NCBI GenBank assembly: GCA_029058455.1
Contig: JAIDXU010000224.1
Location: forward strand, 1-24,924
From: Paramuribaculum sp.
Lineage (GTDB): Bacteria; Bacteroidota; Bacteroidia; Bacteroidales; Muribaculaceae
Reading direction: 5' to 3'
Length of the DNA stretch: 24,924 nt
Shown: piece by piece, positions 8,679 to 16,506 of the stretch
Layout: every line of letters begins with the position of its first letter
Position numbering within the stretch: the stretch's first letter is position 1
Position numbers and translations under genes: made by a program
The notes under the pieces: generated by a model
Seen by the model: the letters and a program-made list of their open reading frames with translations, nothing else
What the model was told of the DNA's origin: nothing
Database searches by the model: none

Positions 8679-9977
8679 ATGGCTGATTCCAATTTCATAG
8701 ATTATGTGAAGATACTTTGCCGAAGCGGCAAGGGTGGCGCGGGTTCGCGTCATTTTCATCGTGCTAAATATGTGCCTAAAGGTGGTCCCGACGGCGGCGA
8801 CGGCGGTCGTGGAGGACATATAATATTACGAGGCAACTCCAATATGTGGACCCTGTTGCCACTCAAATATCGCCGCCACATCTTTGCCGGCAACGGTCAG
8901 AGCGGTGGCGCGGGTCGCAGCTTCGGCAAGGATGGTGAGGATGTGATCGTAGACGTGCCGTGCGGCACCGTGGTGTTTGATGCAGAGACAGGCGAGTTTC
9001 TGTGTGAGATAACCTACGACGGCGAGGAGGTCAAGCTGCTCAAAGGTGGCCGCGGCGGTCTCGGCAACTGGCATTTCCGCACATCCACCAATCAGGCACC
9101 CCGCTATGCGCAGCCGGGAGAACCGGCTATAGAGCGGTCGGTGATTCTCGAACTTAAGCTTTTGGCCGATGTCGGTCTTGTGGGTCTTCCCAATGCCGGT
9201 AAGTCGACCCTTTTGTCGTCGGTGTCGGCTGCCCGCCCCAAAATTGCCGACTATCCTTTCACAACTATGGAGCCTCAGCTCGGCATTGTTTCCTATCGCG
9301 ACAACCGATCGTTTGTAATGGCCGATATTCCCGGCATTATCGAGGGCGCGAGCGAGGGTAAGGGGCTTGGTCTCAGATTCCTGCGCCACATTGAGCGTAA
9401 CGCCGTGCTGCTGTTCTGTGTGCCCGCCGATGCCACCGACATCGCGGCCGAATATCAGCTGCTGCTCAACGAGCTCAACCGCTTCAATCCGGAGCTTAAT
9501 GACAAGGCCCGTATTCTTGCCATAACCAAGAGCGATATGCTCGATGATGAGCTTATGGCTGAAATCGCCGCCACACTCCCCGAGGATGTACCTCATGTGT
9601 TTATTTCGGCTGTTACCGGCTTCGGTCTCACCGAACTTAAAGATATACTCTGGGGTGCGGTCAATGATGAGTCTAACCGCATTGCAACTCCCTCTATCAC
9701 TCATCGTCCGCTCGACGGACACCATCGCGTGAGAGAGGAAGATGAATTTATATTTGAAAATGAAGCTCCCGCTCCCGACGACGAACTCGATTATTATGCG
9801 GATGAGGGGGATGATTGGGATGATGCCTATCTTGACGGAGTGATCGATTCTCCCGATCCTGACAATTTGCCCCCTGACCAGGAGGTTAATCCCGGTGAGG
9901 ATGATAAGGATTTCGACGATTTGGACTTTGAGTTTGGAGCTGATGACATTGACCCCGACAAATTGCCCGACAATTGA
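8679..9977 (+). CDS. obg: Obg/CgtA ribosome-associated GTPase
   Basis: The start is the ATG at 8679, which gives the standard [13 protein letters not shown]-terminus; the open frame upstream only overlaps the previous gene. Residues 1-155 form the Gly-rich Obg fold ([13 protein letters not shown]). The G domain follows, with G1 GLPNAGKS at 169-176, switch-I YPFTT at 192-196, G3 DIPG at 216-219, G4 TKSD at 283-286 and G5 SAV at 310-312. Residues 351-432 are a long low-complexity tail dominated by Asp and Glu, typical in kind for Bacteroidetes Obg. The protein is 432 residues long. It is an essential GTPase in large-subunit ribosome assembly and stress control. Its 3' end overlaps pgeF by 35 bp. 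Confidence 0.95.
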   Translation: MADSNFIDYVKILCRSGKGGAGSRHFHRAKYVPKGGPDGGDGGRGGHIILRGNSNMWTLLPLKYRRHIFAGNGQSGGAGRSFGKDGEDVIVDVPCGTVVFDAETGEFLCEITYDGEEVKLLKGGRGGLGNWHFRTSTNQAPRYAQPGEPAIERSVILELKLLADVGLVGLPNAGKSTLLSSVSAARPKIADYPFTTMEPQLGIVSYRDNRSFVMADIPGIIEGASEGKGLGLRFLRHIERNAVLLFCVPADATDIAAEYQLLLNELNRFNPELNDKARILAITKSDMLDDELMAEIAATLPEDVPHVFISAVTGFGLTELKDILWGAVNDESNRIATPSITHRPLDGHHRVREEDEFIFENEAPAPDDELDYYADEGDDWDDAYLDGVIDSPDPDNLPPDQEVNPGEDDKDFDDLDFEFGADDIDPDKLPDN

Positions 9978-10734
9978 TCTGAATCTACCCGGTTGTGTCG
10001 CCTTTTCCACTTTGCGCGGAGAGTGTGACGCAACCGATCCATATTCTTCGCTCAACGCATGTTTTTATGTGGGCGATGATCCGCTCCATGTGGCCAGGTC
10101 GCAGGAAATTGTGGCGGCTGCGGCAGGCGTTTCTCCCGAGCGACTTATTATTCCCCGTCAGACTCACAGCAGCAATGTTGTGGTTGTGGCGGGGGATTGT
10201 GTGCCTGAGCTTGAAGGTGTCGACGGAATGTTAACCGATCGCGCTGACATAGCTCTGTGTATCAACACTGCCGACTGCGTGCCGGTGGTGATGAGCGACC
10301 CCGTGAAAGGTGTTGTTGCGGCGGTACACTCGGGTTGGCGCGGCACTGTGGCGGGCATTTCCCTGCGGGCCGTCGAGCTGATGGAGTCGCTTGGTTGCCG
10401 TGTTGAAAATATCAATGTGGCTATGGGCCCATGCATCTGCGCGGACTGTTTTGAGGTGGGGGAGGAAGTGGCCGACAAGTTCCGGGAGCTGATACCCGCT
10501 TCAGAAATAGAGCGTGTGGTGACTCGCCAACCGGGTTGCAAACCTCATGTCGATCTTCCTGCCGCTATAGCCCTTATGCTTAAAGGCAAGGGTGTTGAGC
10601 ATGTGAAGTTTCCGCCGATGTGCTCGATGTGCAATCCCGACCGGCTCTTTTCGGCGCGTCGGCTCGGCATTTCGTCGGGGCGCACCCTCACTGTGGTGAG
10701 ATTGGCAGATCTCGGCGCTCAAAAGCGTCGATAA
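9943..10734 (+). CDS. pgeF: PgeF/YfiH laccase-domain protein (peptidoglycan editing or purine nucleoside phosphorylase)
   Basis: From the ATG at 9943 the protein is 263 residues, the normal family length; a GGAG lies just upstream and the start is within the obg tail. The metal-binding triad is visible: His75 in RQTHSSN, Cys112 in NTADCVPV and His129 in AAVHSGWRG. Members act on purine nucleosides (adenosine phosphorylase/deaminase activity) and in E. coli prevent misincorporation of L-Ser into peptidoglycan precursors. Overlap with obg implies co-transcription. The last 47 bp overlap the convergent minus-strand gene. Confidence 0.9.
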   Translation: MTLTPTNCPTIDLNLPGCVAFSTLRGECDATDPYSSLNACFYVGDDPLHVARSQEIVAAAAGVSPERLIIPRQTHSSNVVVVAGDCVPELEGVDGMLTDRADIALCINTADCVPVVMSDPVKGVVAAVHSGWRGTVAGISLRAVELMESLGCRVENINVAMGPCICADCFEVGEEVADKFRELIPASEIERVVTRQPGCKPHVDLPAAIALMLKGKGVEHVKFPPMCSMCNPDRLFSARRLGISSGRTLTVVRLADLGAQKRR

Positions 10735-11548
10735 AACTTCCCGGCGTGGAGTTGTAGATATTTATGTTGCGGCTGTCGGCAAATTCTCTTATATCCCAAT
10801 AGCTTCTGAACGCCACTGCAAAACTTTCGACAACCTGGTGGAGACGCACATTGCGGTAGACCGTCGCCCCGCGATCAAGTTCTGCCTTGTTATCCTTATA
10901 GAAATGTGGCTGAATGGAGATAACCTCGTTACGGTCGTTGACTGCCAAGGTTTTCATCCACGAATGGTCGGCTCCGGCAATATATATATCTTTGTAGCCA
11001 AGCCACATAGCTATCATTATCGAGGGAATAAGCACATTGCGCGGGCGGGGCATACCCAAAGCTGAGGCATAAACTTTGTGTTTGAGCCATCTCGCTCCCT
11101 CTATACCCACGAAGTTAAACTCGCTCACCTCAACAGCCTTGCGAATCCATCCCGGCAGCTGTTTCCTGCAACCGCGGGGCACAAACAGAGTCATCTCCCA
11201 ATCGACCGACGCGAGATTTTTATGAAGTTTTATCACATTTTCGTCGCCCGAGTCGGAGAAGAAGTGAGGATCGGCCATGACATACCATCGCGGCTTGAGT
11301 TGGAAAAACTCGGGAGTATTTGCGGCGAAGTTCACGGCCATGAGGTCGGGTTTGGCACTCGCGTGTGTTAGCAGCCGGTCGATGGTGTCGCGCAGCGAAG
11401 GCCCGTTGCCCATCACTATCACCTCTTTGCGGTTATCGGAGCGGCCCGGGAATTTGCTCGGTCGCGACTGAAGGGCGAGTTTCACAACCGACACCGCCGA
11501 TTGTGCGGTGGTGGAGAGGGTCTGTTTGATTTTATCGGGTAACGACAT
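10688..11548 (-). CDS. DUF115/MptE-like Rossmann-fold protein, probably surface-glycan related
   Basis: The 286-residue protein has no signal peptide. A Rossmann-type motif VIVMGNGPSL at residues 43-52 is followed by AVNFAANTPEFF, YVMADPHFF and YIAGADHSW at 189-197, then a C-terminal segment (IREFADSRNINIYNSTPGS) like that in DUF115/6-hydroxymethylpterin-pyrophosphokinase-like proteins and some Campylobacter-type sialyltransferases. Relatives often sit in lipopolysaccharide or capsule loci, so a nucleotide-sugar-dependent role is plausible but unproven. It is transcribed divergently from glsA, with a promoter of its own in the 112-bp spacer, and runs tail to tail into pgeF with a 47-bp overlap. 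Confidence 0.75.
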   Translation of the reverse strand: MSLPDKIKQTLSTTAQSAVSVVKLALQSRPSKFPGRSDNRKEVIVMGNGPSLRDTIDRLLTHASAKPDLMAVNFAANTPEFFQLKPRWYVMADPHFFSDSGDENVIKLHKNLASVDWEMTLFVPRGCRKQLPGWIRKAVEVSEFNFVGIEGARWLKHKVYASALGMPRPRNVLIPSIMIAMWLGYKDIYIAGADHSWMKTLAVNDRNEVISIQPHFYKDNKAELDRGATVYRNVRLHQVVESFAVAFRSYWDIREFADSRNINIYNSTPGSFIDAFERRDLPISPQ

Positions 11549-11578
11549 CAGGGAGATTTTTTTGAGAAATTGGCAATG

Positions 11579-11610
11579 CGAAATTAGTCATTTCCCGGTT
11601 CTCATGCAAA
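11579..11610 (-). promoter_or_regulatory. Promoter of the minus-strand DUF115-like gene
   Basis: On the minus strand TTTG (11610-11607) is followed after exactly 20 nt by TAATTTCG (11586-11579), one base off TAnnTTTG. The start codon at 11548 would have a leader of about 25 nt. It lies back to back with the glsA promoter, the two -33 elements being only 4 bp apart. Confidence 0.5.
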
Positions 11611-11614
11611 TTGG

Positions 11615-11646
11615 TTTGGAAGATATGGTGCTATTAACTAACTTTG
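11615..11646 (+). promoter_or_regulatory. Promoter of glsA-glsB
   Basis: TTTG at 11615-11618 and TAACTTTG at 11639-11646 match both Bacteroidetes promoter elements perfectly with a 20-nt spacer. The predicted transcript starts near 11653, only about 8 nt before the ATG at 11661, so this promoter rules out longer N-terminal extensions of the gene. Confidence 0.75.
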
Positions 11647-11660
11647 CACCGAATTTTGCC

Positions 11661-12569
11661 ATGATAAATACCAACCTTTCCGGCCATATATCCGATAAAA
11701 ACCGGGAGATAACCGAGCCGTCGACCCGGGAACACTCCCCCCGGCCTCTGCACATTGATGTGGGGGCGGTTATAAAGGAACGTCTTGGCGCGAAATCACG
11801 GTTTATTCCTCGGTTTCTTGTGAGTGGATTGGCAAAATTTATCTGTCAGGATCGGCTTAACGGTCTGCTCGATTATGCCGGTGATAAGAAAGATGCCGAC
11901 TTTTGCCGTGCCGTGCTTGAATATTTAGGCGTCGGTTGCAATATCGTAAACCCTGAGCTTCTTCCGCTTCCTTCCGATAAGCGTGTGGTGTTTGTGTGCA
12001 ATCATCCGCTCGGCGCGCTTGACGGTATGATTATCATTGACCGGCTCACAGAGATTTATGGCAAGGGGCTGAAATTTGTGGTAAATGATCTTCTCAATGC
12101 CGTGACTCCTCTCGAGGGAGTATTTCTCCCTGTCAACAAACATGGGCGGCAGAACCGTGAGGCTGTGGCTGCTGTCGACAGAGCTTTTGAGGGTGACGAA
12201 CCGGTGGTGGTCTTTCCGGCCGGACTGGTGAGCCGTCGTTCTCCCGACGGAGTGATAGCCGATCCCCAATGGCATAAAATGTTTGTCACCAAAGCGGTGG
12301 CCACCCGCCGCGATATAGTGCCGCTATATTTCGACGGCAGTAACTCCTCGTTTTTCTATAACTTTGCCTTGTGGCGCAAACGTCTTGGCATTGGTTTCAA
12401 TCTCGAGATGACCCGTCTTCCCGCCGAGATATTCCGATGTGAGGGAAGGCAATTTTCAATTGATGTGCGCCCGAGAGTGTCGTGGCAGAAACTTGCCTCA
12501 TTCTCCAACCCTGTCGAAGCCGCCGACTATGTGCGGTCGATAGTTTATTCGTCATCTCTCCGGTCATAA
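11661..12569 (+). CDS. glsA: GlsA-like lysophospholipid-type O-acyltransferase of glycine-lipid synthesis
   Basis: The start is fixed at 11661 by the promoter at 11615-11646, giving 302 residues. The protein belongs to the PlsC-like acyltransferase superfamily: VCNHPLGALDG carries His115 and Asp121, a one-residue-longer spacing than the usual HX4D, which I associate with the Bacteroides GlsA subfamily. VVFPAGLVSRR at 183-193 is the equivalent of the FPEG motif. GlsA O-acylates N-acyl glycine, completing glycine lipids, at the inner membrane. The next gene, 37 bp downstream, encodes the N-acyltransferase partner, which strongly supports the call. Confidence 0.82.
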   Translation: MINTNLSGHISDKNREITEPSTREHSPRPLHIDVGAVIKERLGAKSRFIPRFLVSGLAKFICQDRLNGLLDYAGDKKDADFCRAVLEYLGVGCNIVNPELLPLPSDKRVVFVCNHPLGALDGMIIIDRLTEIYGKGLKFVVNDLLNAVTPLEGVFLPVNKHGRQNREAVAAVDRAFEGDEPVVVFPAGLVSRRSPDGVIADPQWHKMFVTKAVATRRDIVPLYFDGSNSSFFYNFALWRKRLGIGFNLEMTRLPAEIFRCEGRQFSIDVRPRVSWQKLASFSNPVEAADYVRSIVYSSSLRS

Positions 12570-12606
12570 CCTCAACCAAGTCAAAACACATTCCTGTAAG
12601 AAGAAT

Positions 12607-13539
12607 ATGCAGCTCCAGCCAATCATCCCCCCGGTAGAACTCAGTGCAATCGAAGCGGAACTCACGCCCGACCGCCTGTTGCGCCACACCAACAAGAGCC
12701 ATAATCTTATATATGTGGTGGATGCCTTCAATGCACCTAACGTAATGCGCGAGATCGGGCGATTGAGAGAAGAGGCTTTCCGTGCCGCCGGCGGTGGCAC
12801 CGGCAAGGAGTGTGACATCGACGAGTTTGACGTAATGACTCCTCCATGCCGTCAGCTCATAGTGTGGGATCCCGAGCTGAAAAAGATATTGGGTGGCTAC
12901 AGGTTTATAATCGGAAAGGATATAAGGTTTAATCCCGACGGCACTCCTCGCATTGCCACCTCCCACATGTTCAGATTCTCCCCTGAGTTTCTTGAAGAAT
13001 ATCTCCCTTATACGATAGAACTCGGAAGATCGTTTGTGAGACTCGATTACCAGTCGTCGAAAGCGGGCTCAAAGGCGCTCTATGCTCTCGATAATCTGTG
13101 GGACGGTCTCGGAGCTCTGACAGTTGTTTATCCCGAGATACGCTATCTGTTTGGCAAAGTCACCATGTATCCCGACTATGGCCGGGAGTGCCGTGACATG
13201 ATACTGGCGTTTCTCAATATTTACTTCCACGATTCCGAGGGGCTGGTTACACCTATCAATCCTCTTGTCACCAACGCCGATTCTCCCGAGGTGAGGTCGA
13301 TATTCAAGGGCGACGATTTTAAGCATGACTATGTGGTGCTCAACGCCAGAGTGAGAGCCTGCGGACTCAATATTCCTCCGCTTGTCAATGCCTATATGAG
13401 CCTGTCACCCACCATGAAAGTGTTTGGCACCGCCATCAACGACACTTTCGGAGATGTTGAGGAAACCGGCATATTCCTGACTATCTCCGACATTTTCGAA
13501 GAGAAGAAACGCAGGCACATAGAGACCTATAACGAGTAA
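12607..13539 (+). CDS. glsB: GlsB-like N-acyltransferase (GNAT/hemolysin-like) of glycine-lipid synthesis
   Basis: The 310-residue protein has the long GNAT-like fold of OlsB/hemolysin-type N-acyltransferases: REEAFRAAGGGTGKECDIDEFD, a PCRQLIVWDPELKKILGGYR beta-arm, TIELGRSFVRLDYQ (the conserved ELGRSFV motif) and LFGKVTMYPDY. In Bacteroides the GlsB enzyme transfers a 3-hydroxy fatty acid to glycine, and GlsA then adds a second acyl chain to make glycine lipids, precursors of serine-glycine lipids. It follows glsA by 37 bp with no terminator between and should share its promoter. No clear terminator is seen after it. Confidence 0.85.
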   Translation: MQLQPIIPPVELSAIEAELTPDRLLRHTNKSHNLIYVVDAFNAPNVMREIGRLREEAFRAAGGGTGKECDIDEFDVMTPPCRQLIVWDPELKKILGGYRFIIGKDIRFNPDGTPRIATSHMFRFSPEFLEEYLPYTIELGRSFVRLDYQSSKAGSKALYALDNLWDGLGALTVVYPEIRYLFGKVTMYPDYGRECRDMILAFLNIYFHDSEGLVTPINPLVTNADSPEVRSIFKGDDFKHDYVVLNARVRACGLNIPPLVNAYMSLSPTMKVFGTAINDTFGDVEETGIFLTISDIFEEKKRRHIETYNE

Positions 13540-13635
13540 CCCCTTAGCCGCTTTTGCTGTCTCTTAAATGGTCTGACACGCGATTTTTAGGAAAATATTA
13601 GTTGTGTTGACCGTGGTTGTGTGAAAGAATAATCG

Positions 13636-13643
13636 TAACTTTG
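13636..13643 (+). promoter_or_regulatory. Promoter -7 element of hppA
   Basis: TAACTTTG at 13636-13643 matches TAnnTTTG exactly. Only a GTTG at 13616-13619, with a short 16-nt spacer, is available as -33. The leader to the ATG at 13716 is about 65 nt and contains three imperfect tandem copies of a 9-11-bp unit (CCGGATTTAA, CCGGATTAA, CCGATTTTTAA) at about 13656-13685. Confidence 0.5.
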
Positions 13644-13715
13644 TGCCCTGATTGCCGGATTTAACCGGATTAACCGATTTTTAATAATTTTTCCTTCTCA
13701 CGTTTCTAAATTTTT

Positions 13716-15908
13716 ATGGAAAATTCACTTTTTTGGATAGTGCCGTGCTCATCGGTATTGGCGCTTCTCCTTGCATGGTATTTCTACCGTGGCATGATGA
13801 AAGAGAGTGAGGGTACGGAACTTATGGCAAAGATCGCTTCTCATGTGAGACGCGGTGCCATGTCTTATCTCAAACAGCAATACAAGATTGTTGGTATTGT
13901 GTTTGTGGTTCTGGCCTTGATTTTCGCTGTAATGGCCTATGGCTTCCAACTCCAGAATGCATGGGTGCCCGTCGCATTCCTTACCGGTGGTTTCTTCTCC
14001 GGACTGTCGGGCTATCTCGGCATGAAAACAGCAACCAATGCTTCCGCCCGCACCGCCAATGCCGCCCGTCAGAGTCTTAACGGCGGTCTGAAAGTGGCTT
14101 TCCGCTCGGGTGCCGTTATGGGTCTCGTTGTCGTAGGCCTCGGCTTGCTCGATATTTCTTTCTGGTATCTGATTCTTGACTATTTTGTTGATGTAACCGG
14201 TCCCCAGAAGCTCACAATGATTACCACCACCATGCTTACATTCGGCATGGGTGCCTCGACCCAGGCTCTCTTTGCCCGTGTGGGCGGCGGTATCTATACC
14301 AAAGCTGCCGACGTAGGCGCTGACCTCGTTGGTAAGGTTGAGGCCGGAATCCCCGAGGATGACCCCCGCAACCCCGCCACCATCGCCGACAATGTGGGCG
14401 ACAACGTGGGAGACGTGGCCGGTATGGGCGCTGACCTTTATGAGAGCTATTGCGGCTCTATTCTCGCTACCTCGGCTCTCGGTGCCGCAGCCTTTATGAA
14501 CGCAGGCGACGAAGCCATGCAGCTCAAAGCCGTGCTTGCCCCCATGCTCATCGCTGCCGTTGGCATTATCCTCTCGATTGTGGGTATCTTTGCAGTGCGC
14601 ACCAAAGAAAACGCAACTATGAAAGACCTTCTCGGATCTCTTTCACTCGGCACAAACCTCAGCTCGGTGCTCATTATCGGAGCTACCTTCCTGATCATGT
14701 GGCTGCTCAACATCAGCAACTGGGCGCTCATCTCATGTGCCGTTGTGGTTGGTCTGCTTGTGGGCATTATCATTGGCCGCGCCACCGAATATTATACTTC
14801 TCAGAGCTACAAACCCACCAAGCGTCTCGCTGAAAGCGGCACCACCGGTCCCGCCACCGTTATTATTTCGGGTGTGGGTCTCGGCATGATTTCAACCGCA
14901 GTGCCCGTTATCGCTGTTGTTGCCGGTATCATACTCAGCTACTGGCTCGCTGCCGGATTCGACTTCACAAATGTTGGAATGGGTCTCTATGGCATAGGTA
15001 TCGCTGCCGTAGGTATGCTTTCAACCCTCGGTATCACTCTTGCTACCGACGCCTACGGCCCCATCGCCGACAATGCCGGCGGTAACGCTGAAATGTCAGG
15101 TCTTGGTGAGAGCGTGCGCCGCCGCACCGACGCCCTCGACTCTCTCGGCAACACAACTGCCGCTACCGGTAAAGGCTTCGCTATCGGTTCAGCCGCCCTC
15201 ACAGGTCTCGCCCTTCTCGCTTCATATATCGAGGAAATCCGTATCGGTCTTGACCGTCTCGGCACAACATTTATTGAAATAGGTGAGAAGGCCGTTAATC
15301 TTCATGAGGCTACATTTACCGACTTCATGAACTATTTTGAGGTTAACCTCATGAGCCCGAAGGTGCTCTCAGGCATGTTTATCGGTTCTATGATGGCTTT
15401 CCTCTTCTGCGGTCTCACAATGAATGCCGTAGGCCGTGCCGCCGCCCACATGGTGGATGAGGTTCGTCGCCAGTTCCGTGAAATCAAAGGTATTCTCACC
15501 GGTCAGGCCGAGCCCGACTATGCCCGCTGTGTGCAGATTTCAACCAAGGGCGCTCAGAAAGAGATGATTTTCCCCTCGCTGCTCGCTATTATCGTGCCTA
15601 TCGCCGTGGGTCTCATCTTCGGTGTTCCCGGTGTGATCGGTCTGCTTGTAGGTGGTCTCAGCGCAGGTTTCGTGCTTGCCATCTTCATGGCTAATGCCGG
15701 TGGCGCTTGGGATAACGCCAAGAAATATATAGAAGAAGGCAACTTCGGCGGCAAGGGCAGTGAAGTTCACAAGGCCACCGTTGTGGGTGACACTGTTGGT
15801 GACCCCTTCAAGGATACATCCGGTCCTTCGCTCAACATTCTCATCAAACTCATGTCGATGGTGAGCATCGTGATGGCCGGCCTTACTGTGAGCTGGAGTC
15901 TCTTCTGA
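13716..15908 (+). CDS. hppA: Membrane-bound ion-translocating pyrophosphatase, K+-dependent type
   Basis: The 730-residue protein is rich in transmembrane helices and couples PPi hydrolysis to ion export across the inner membrane. The substrate-binding signature is present at residues 199-233 (DVGADLVGKVE, DDPRNPATIADNVGDNVGD), with ATDAYGPIADNAGGNAEM near 443-460 and the C-terminal GDTVGDPFKDTSGPS. In SLGNTTAATGKG, residue 482 is Ala where K+-independent proton pumps have Lys, so this is the K+-dependent class. Characterised Bacteroidetes members pump Na+, or Na+ and H+, which is the likely activity here by inference. It is monocistronic with its own promoter and strong hairpins after the stop. 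Confidence 0.95.
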   Translation: MENSLFWIVPCSSVLALLLAWYFYRGMMKESEGTELMAKIASHVRRGAMSYLKQQYKIVGIVFVVLALIFAVMAYGFQLQNAWVPVAFLTGGFFSGLSGYLGMKTATNASARTANAARQSLNGGLKVAFRSGAVMGLVVVGLGLLDISFWYLILDYFVDVTGPQKLTMITTTMLTFGMGASTQALFARVGGGIYTKAADVGADLVGKVEAGIPEDDPRNPATIADNVGDNVGDVAGMGADLYESYCGSILATSALGAAAFMNAGDEAMQLKAVLAPMLIAAVGIILSIVGIFAVRTKENATMKDLLGSLSLGTNLSSVLIIGATFLIMWLLNISNWALISCAVVVGLLVGIIIGRATEYYTSQSYKPTKRLAESGTTGPATVIISGVGLGMISTAVPVIAVVAGIILSYWLAAGFDFTNVGMGLYGIGIAAVGMLSTLGITLATDAYGPIADNAGGNAEMSGLGESVRRRTDALDSLGNTTAATGKGFAIGSAALTGLALLASYIEEIRIGLDRLGTTFIEIGEKAVNLHEATFTDFMNYFEVNLMSPKVLSGMFIGSMMAFLFCGLTMNAVGRAAAHMVDEVRRQFREIKGILTGQAEPDYARCVQISTKGAQKEMIFPSLLAIIVPIAVGLIFGVPGVIGLLVGGLSAGFVLAIFMANAGGAWDNAKKYIEEGNFGGKGSEVHKATVVGDTVGDPFKDTSGPSLNILIKLMSMVSIVMAGLTVSWSLF

Positions 15909-15930
15909 TAAAAATCTGAAACTTTCCCCA

Positions 15931-15950
15931 CTGCCGGCTCTTTCCGGCAG
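15931..15950 (+). terminator. Hairpin after hppA
   Basis: CTGCCGG (15931-15937) pairs perfectly with CCGGCAG (15944-15950) over a 6-nt loop. There is no T-run after it, so termination may depend on the stronger hairpin just downstream. Confidence 0.4.
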
Positions 15951-15960
15951 GAAAATATCC

Positions 15961-16000
15961 GAGGGAGGCAGACGTCGATTATAAGGCGTCTGCCTCCCTC
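15961..16000. terminator. Strong 14-bp hairpin, probable terminator between hppA and the invertible region
   Basis: GAGGGAGGCAGACG (15961-15974) pairs perfectly with CGTCTGCCTCCCTC (15987-16000) across a 12-nt loop. On the plus strand it is followed by GTTGTGT. It would end hppA transcription and could also stop leftward transcripts from the minus-strand promoter inside the neighbouring inverted-repeat segment. Confidence 0.65.
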
Positions 16001-16067
16001 GTTGTGTCGGGTTTATGTCGGGATGTTTACTGATATAATTCGTATAGGAGTGACTTACTCGCTAAAT

Positions 16068-16381
16068 CTCTTAGCAAGAGTTACTAAAGTATATATCGCA
16101 AAATTACAATAAAATTCTGTAATCAAAAAAACTTTCAATTAAAATTGATATCCTACGATTAAGATTCTCGTAGTGCATCGTAAAAAGCTGTGAAAATAAT
16201 CCCCACGCATATTTTTAATTGCTTAATCATCAATAAAATATACAACCGCACCATTATATTCCGCAGGCTACTTTGATTCCAAACTCCGGAGAAGTATCTG
16301 ACATCTAAGCATAAAGCTTTGAGTTTTATAATTTTATTAATACATATATCTACAAAAAGCATAAGTAACTCTTGCTAAGAG
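16068..16381. promoter_or_regulatory. Likely invertible promoter segment upstream of susC
   Basis: CTCTTAGCAAGAGTTACT at 16068-16085 is repeated in perfect inverted orientation at 16364-16381, enclosing 278 bp of AT-rich non-coding DNA. Each 18-bp repeat contains its own dyad (CTCTT-AGC-AAGAG), as expected of a site-specific recombinase site. Inside, the only good promoter match points left. Inversion would place it at about 16322-16350 pointing right, with the susC ATG about 155 bp beyond. Between 16382 and 16506 I find no TAnnTTTG promoter. This is the layout of phase-variable promoters known in Bacteroidales. The repeats are certain; inversion is inferred. No recombinase gene lies in the window. 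Confidence 0.7.
16099..16127 (-). promoter_or_regulatory. Promoter inside the invertible segment, pointing away from susC
   Basis: On the minus strand TTTG (16127-16124) is followed 17 nt later by TAATTTTG (16106-16099), a perfect -7 match with a spacer slightly shorter than the usual 19-21 nt. The predicted start lies just inside the left 18-bp repeat. In this orientation transcription runs towards the 14-bp hairpin at 15961-16000. Confidence 0.5.
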
Positions 16382-16506
16382 TGGAGTATGCATATAACCG
16401 AAATAAAAAGCTATCACCTTTATATTATAGCGTTTCATAAGTAGATTTAATACCAATCAATCCATTAGGATATCATAATTCAAAATTCTAATAAATAATT
16501 CTTTGC

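Noticed and set aside
8826..10055. 409-codon open frame on the minus strand opposite obg
   Set aside because: It is antisense to an unmistakable Obg GTPase and shows no recognisable motif.
16268..16275. CTACTTTG as a rightward promoter inside the invertible segment
   Set aside because: Both leading bases differ from TAnnTTTG and no TTTG lies at the -33 distance, so it is much weaker than the leftward element.
16159..16362. 67-residue frame on the minus strand inside the invertible segment
   Set aside because: AT-rich DNA produces hydrophobic random frames; no signal, family or start site supports a gene.
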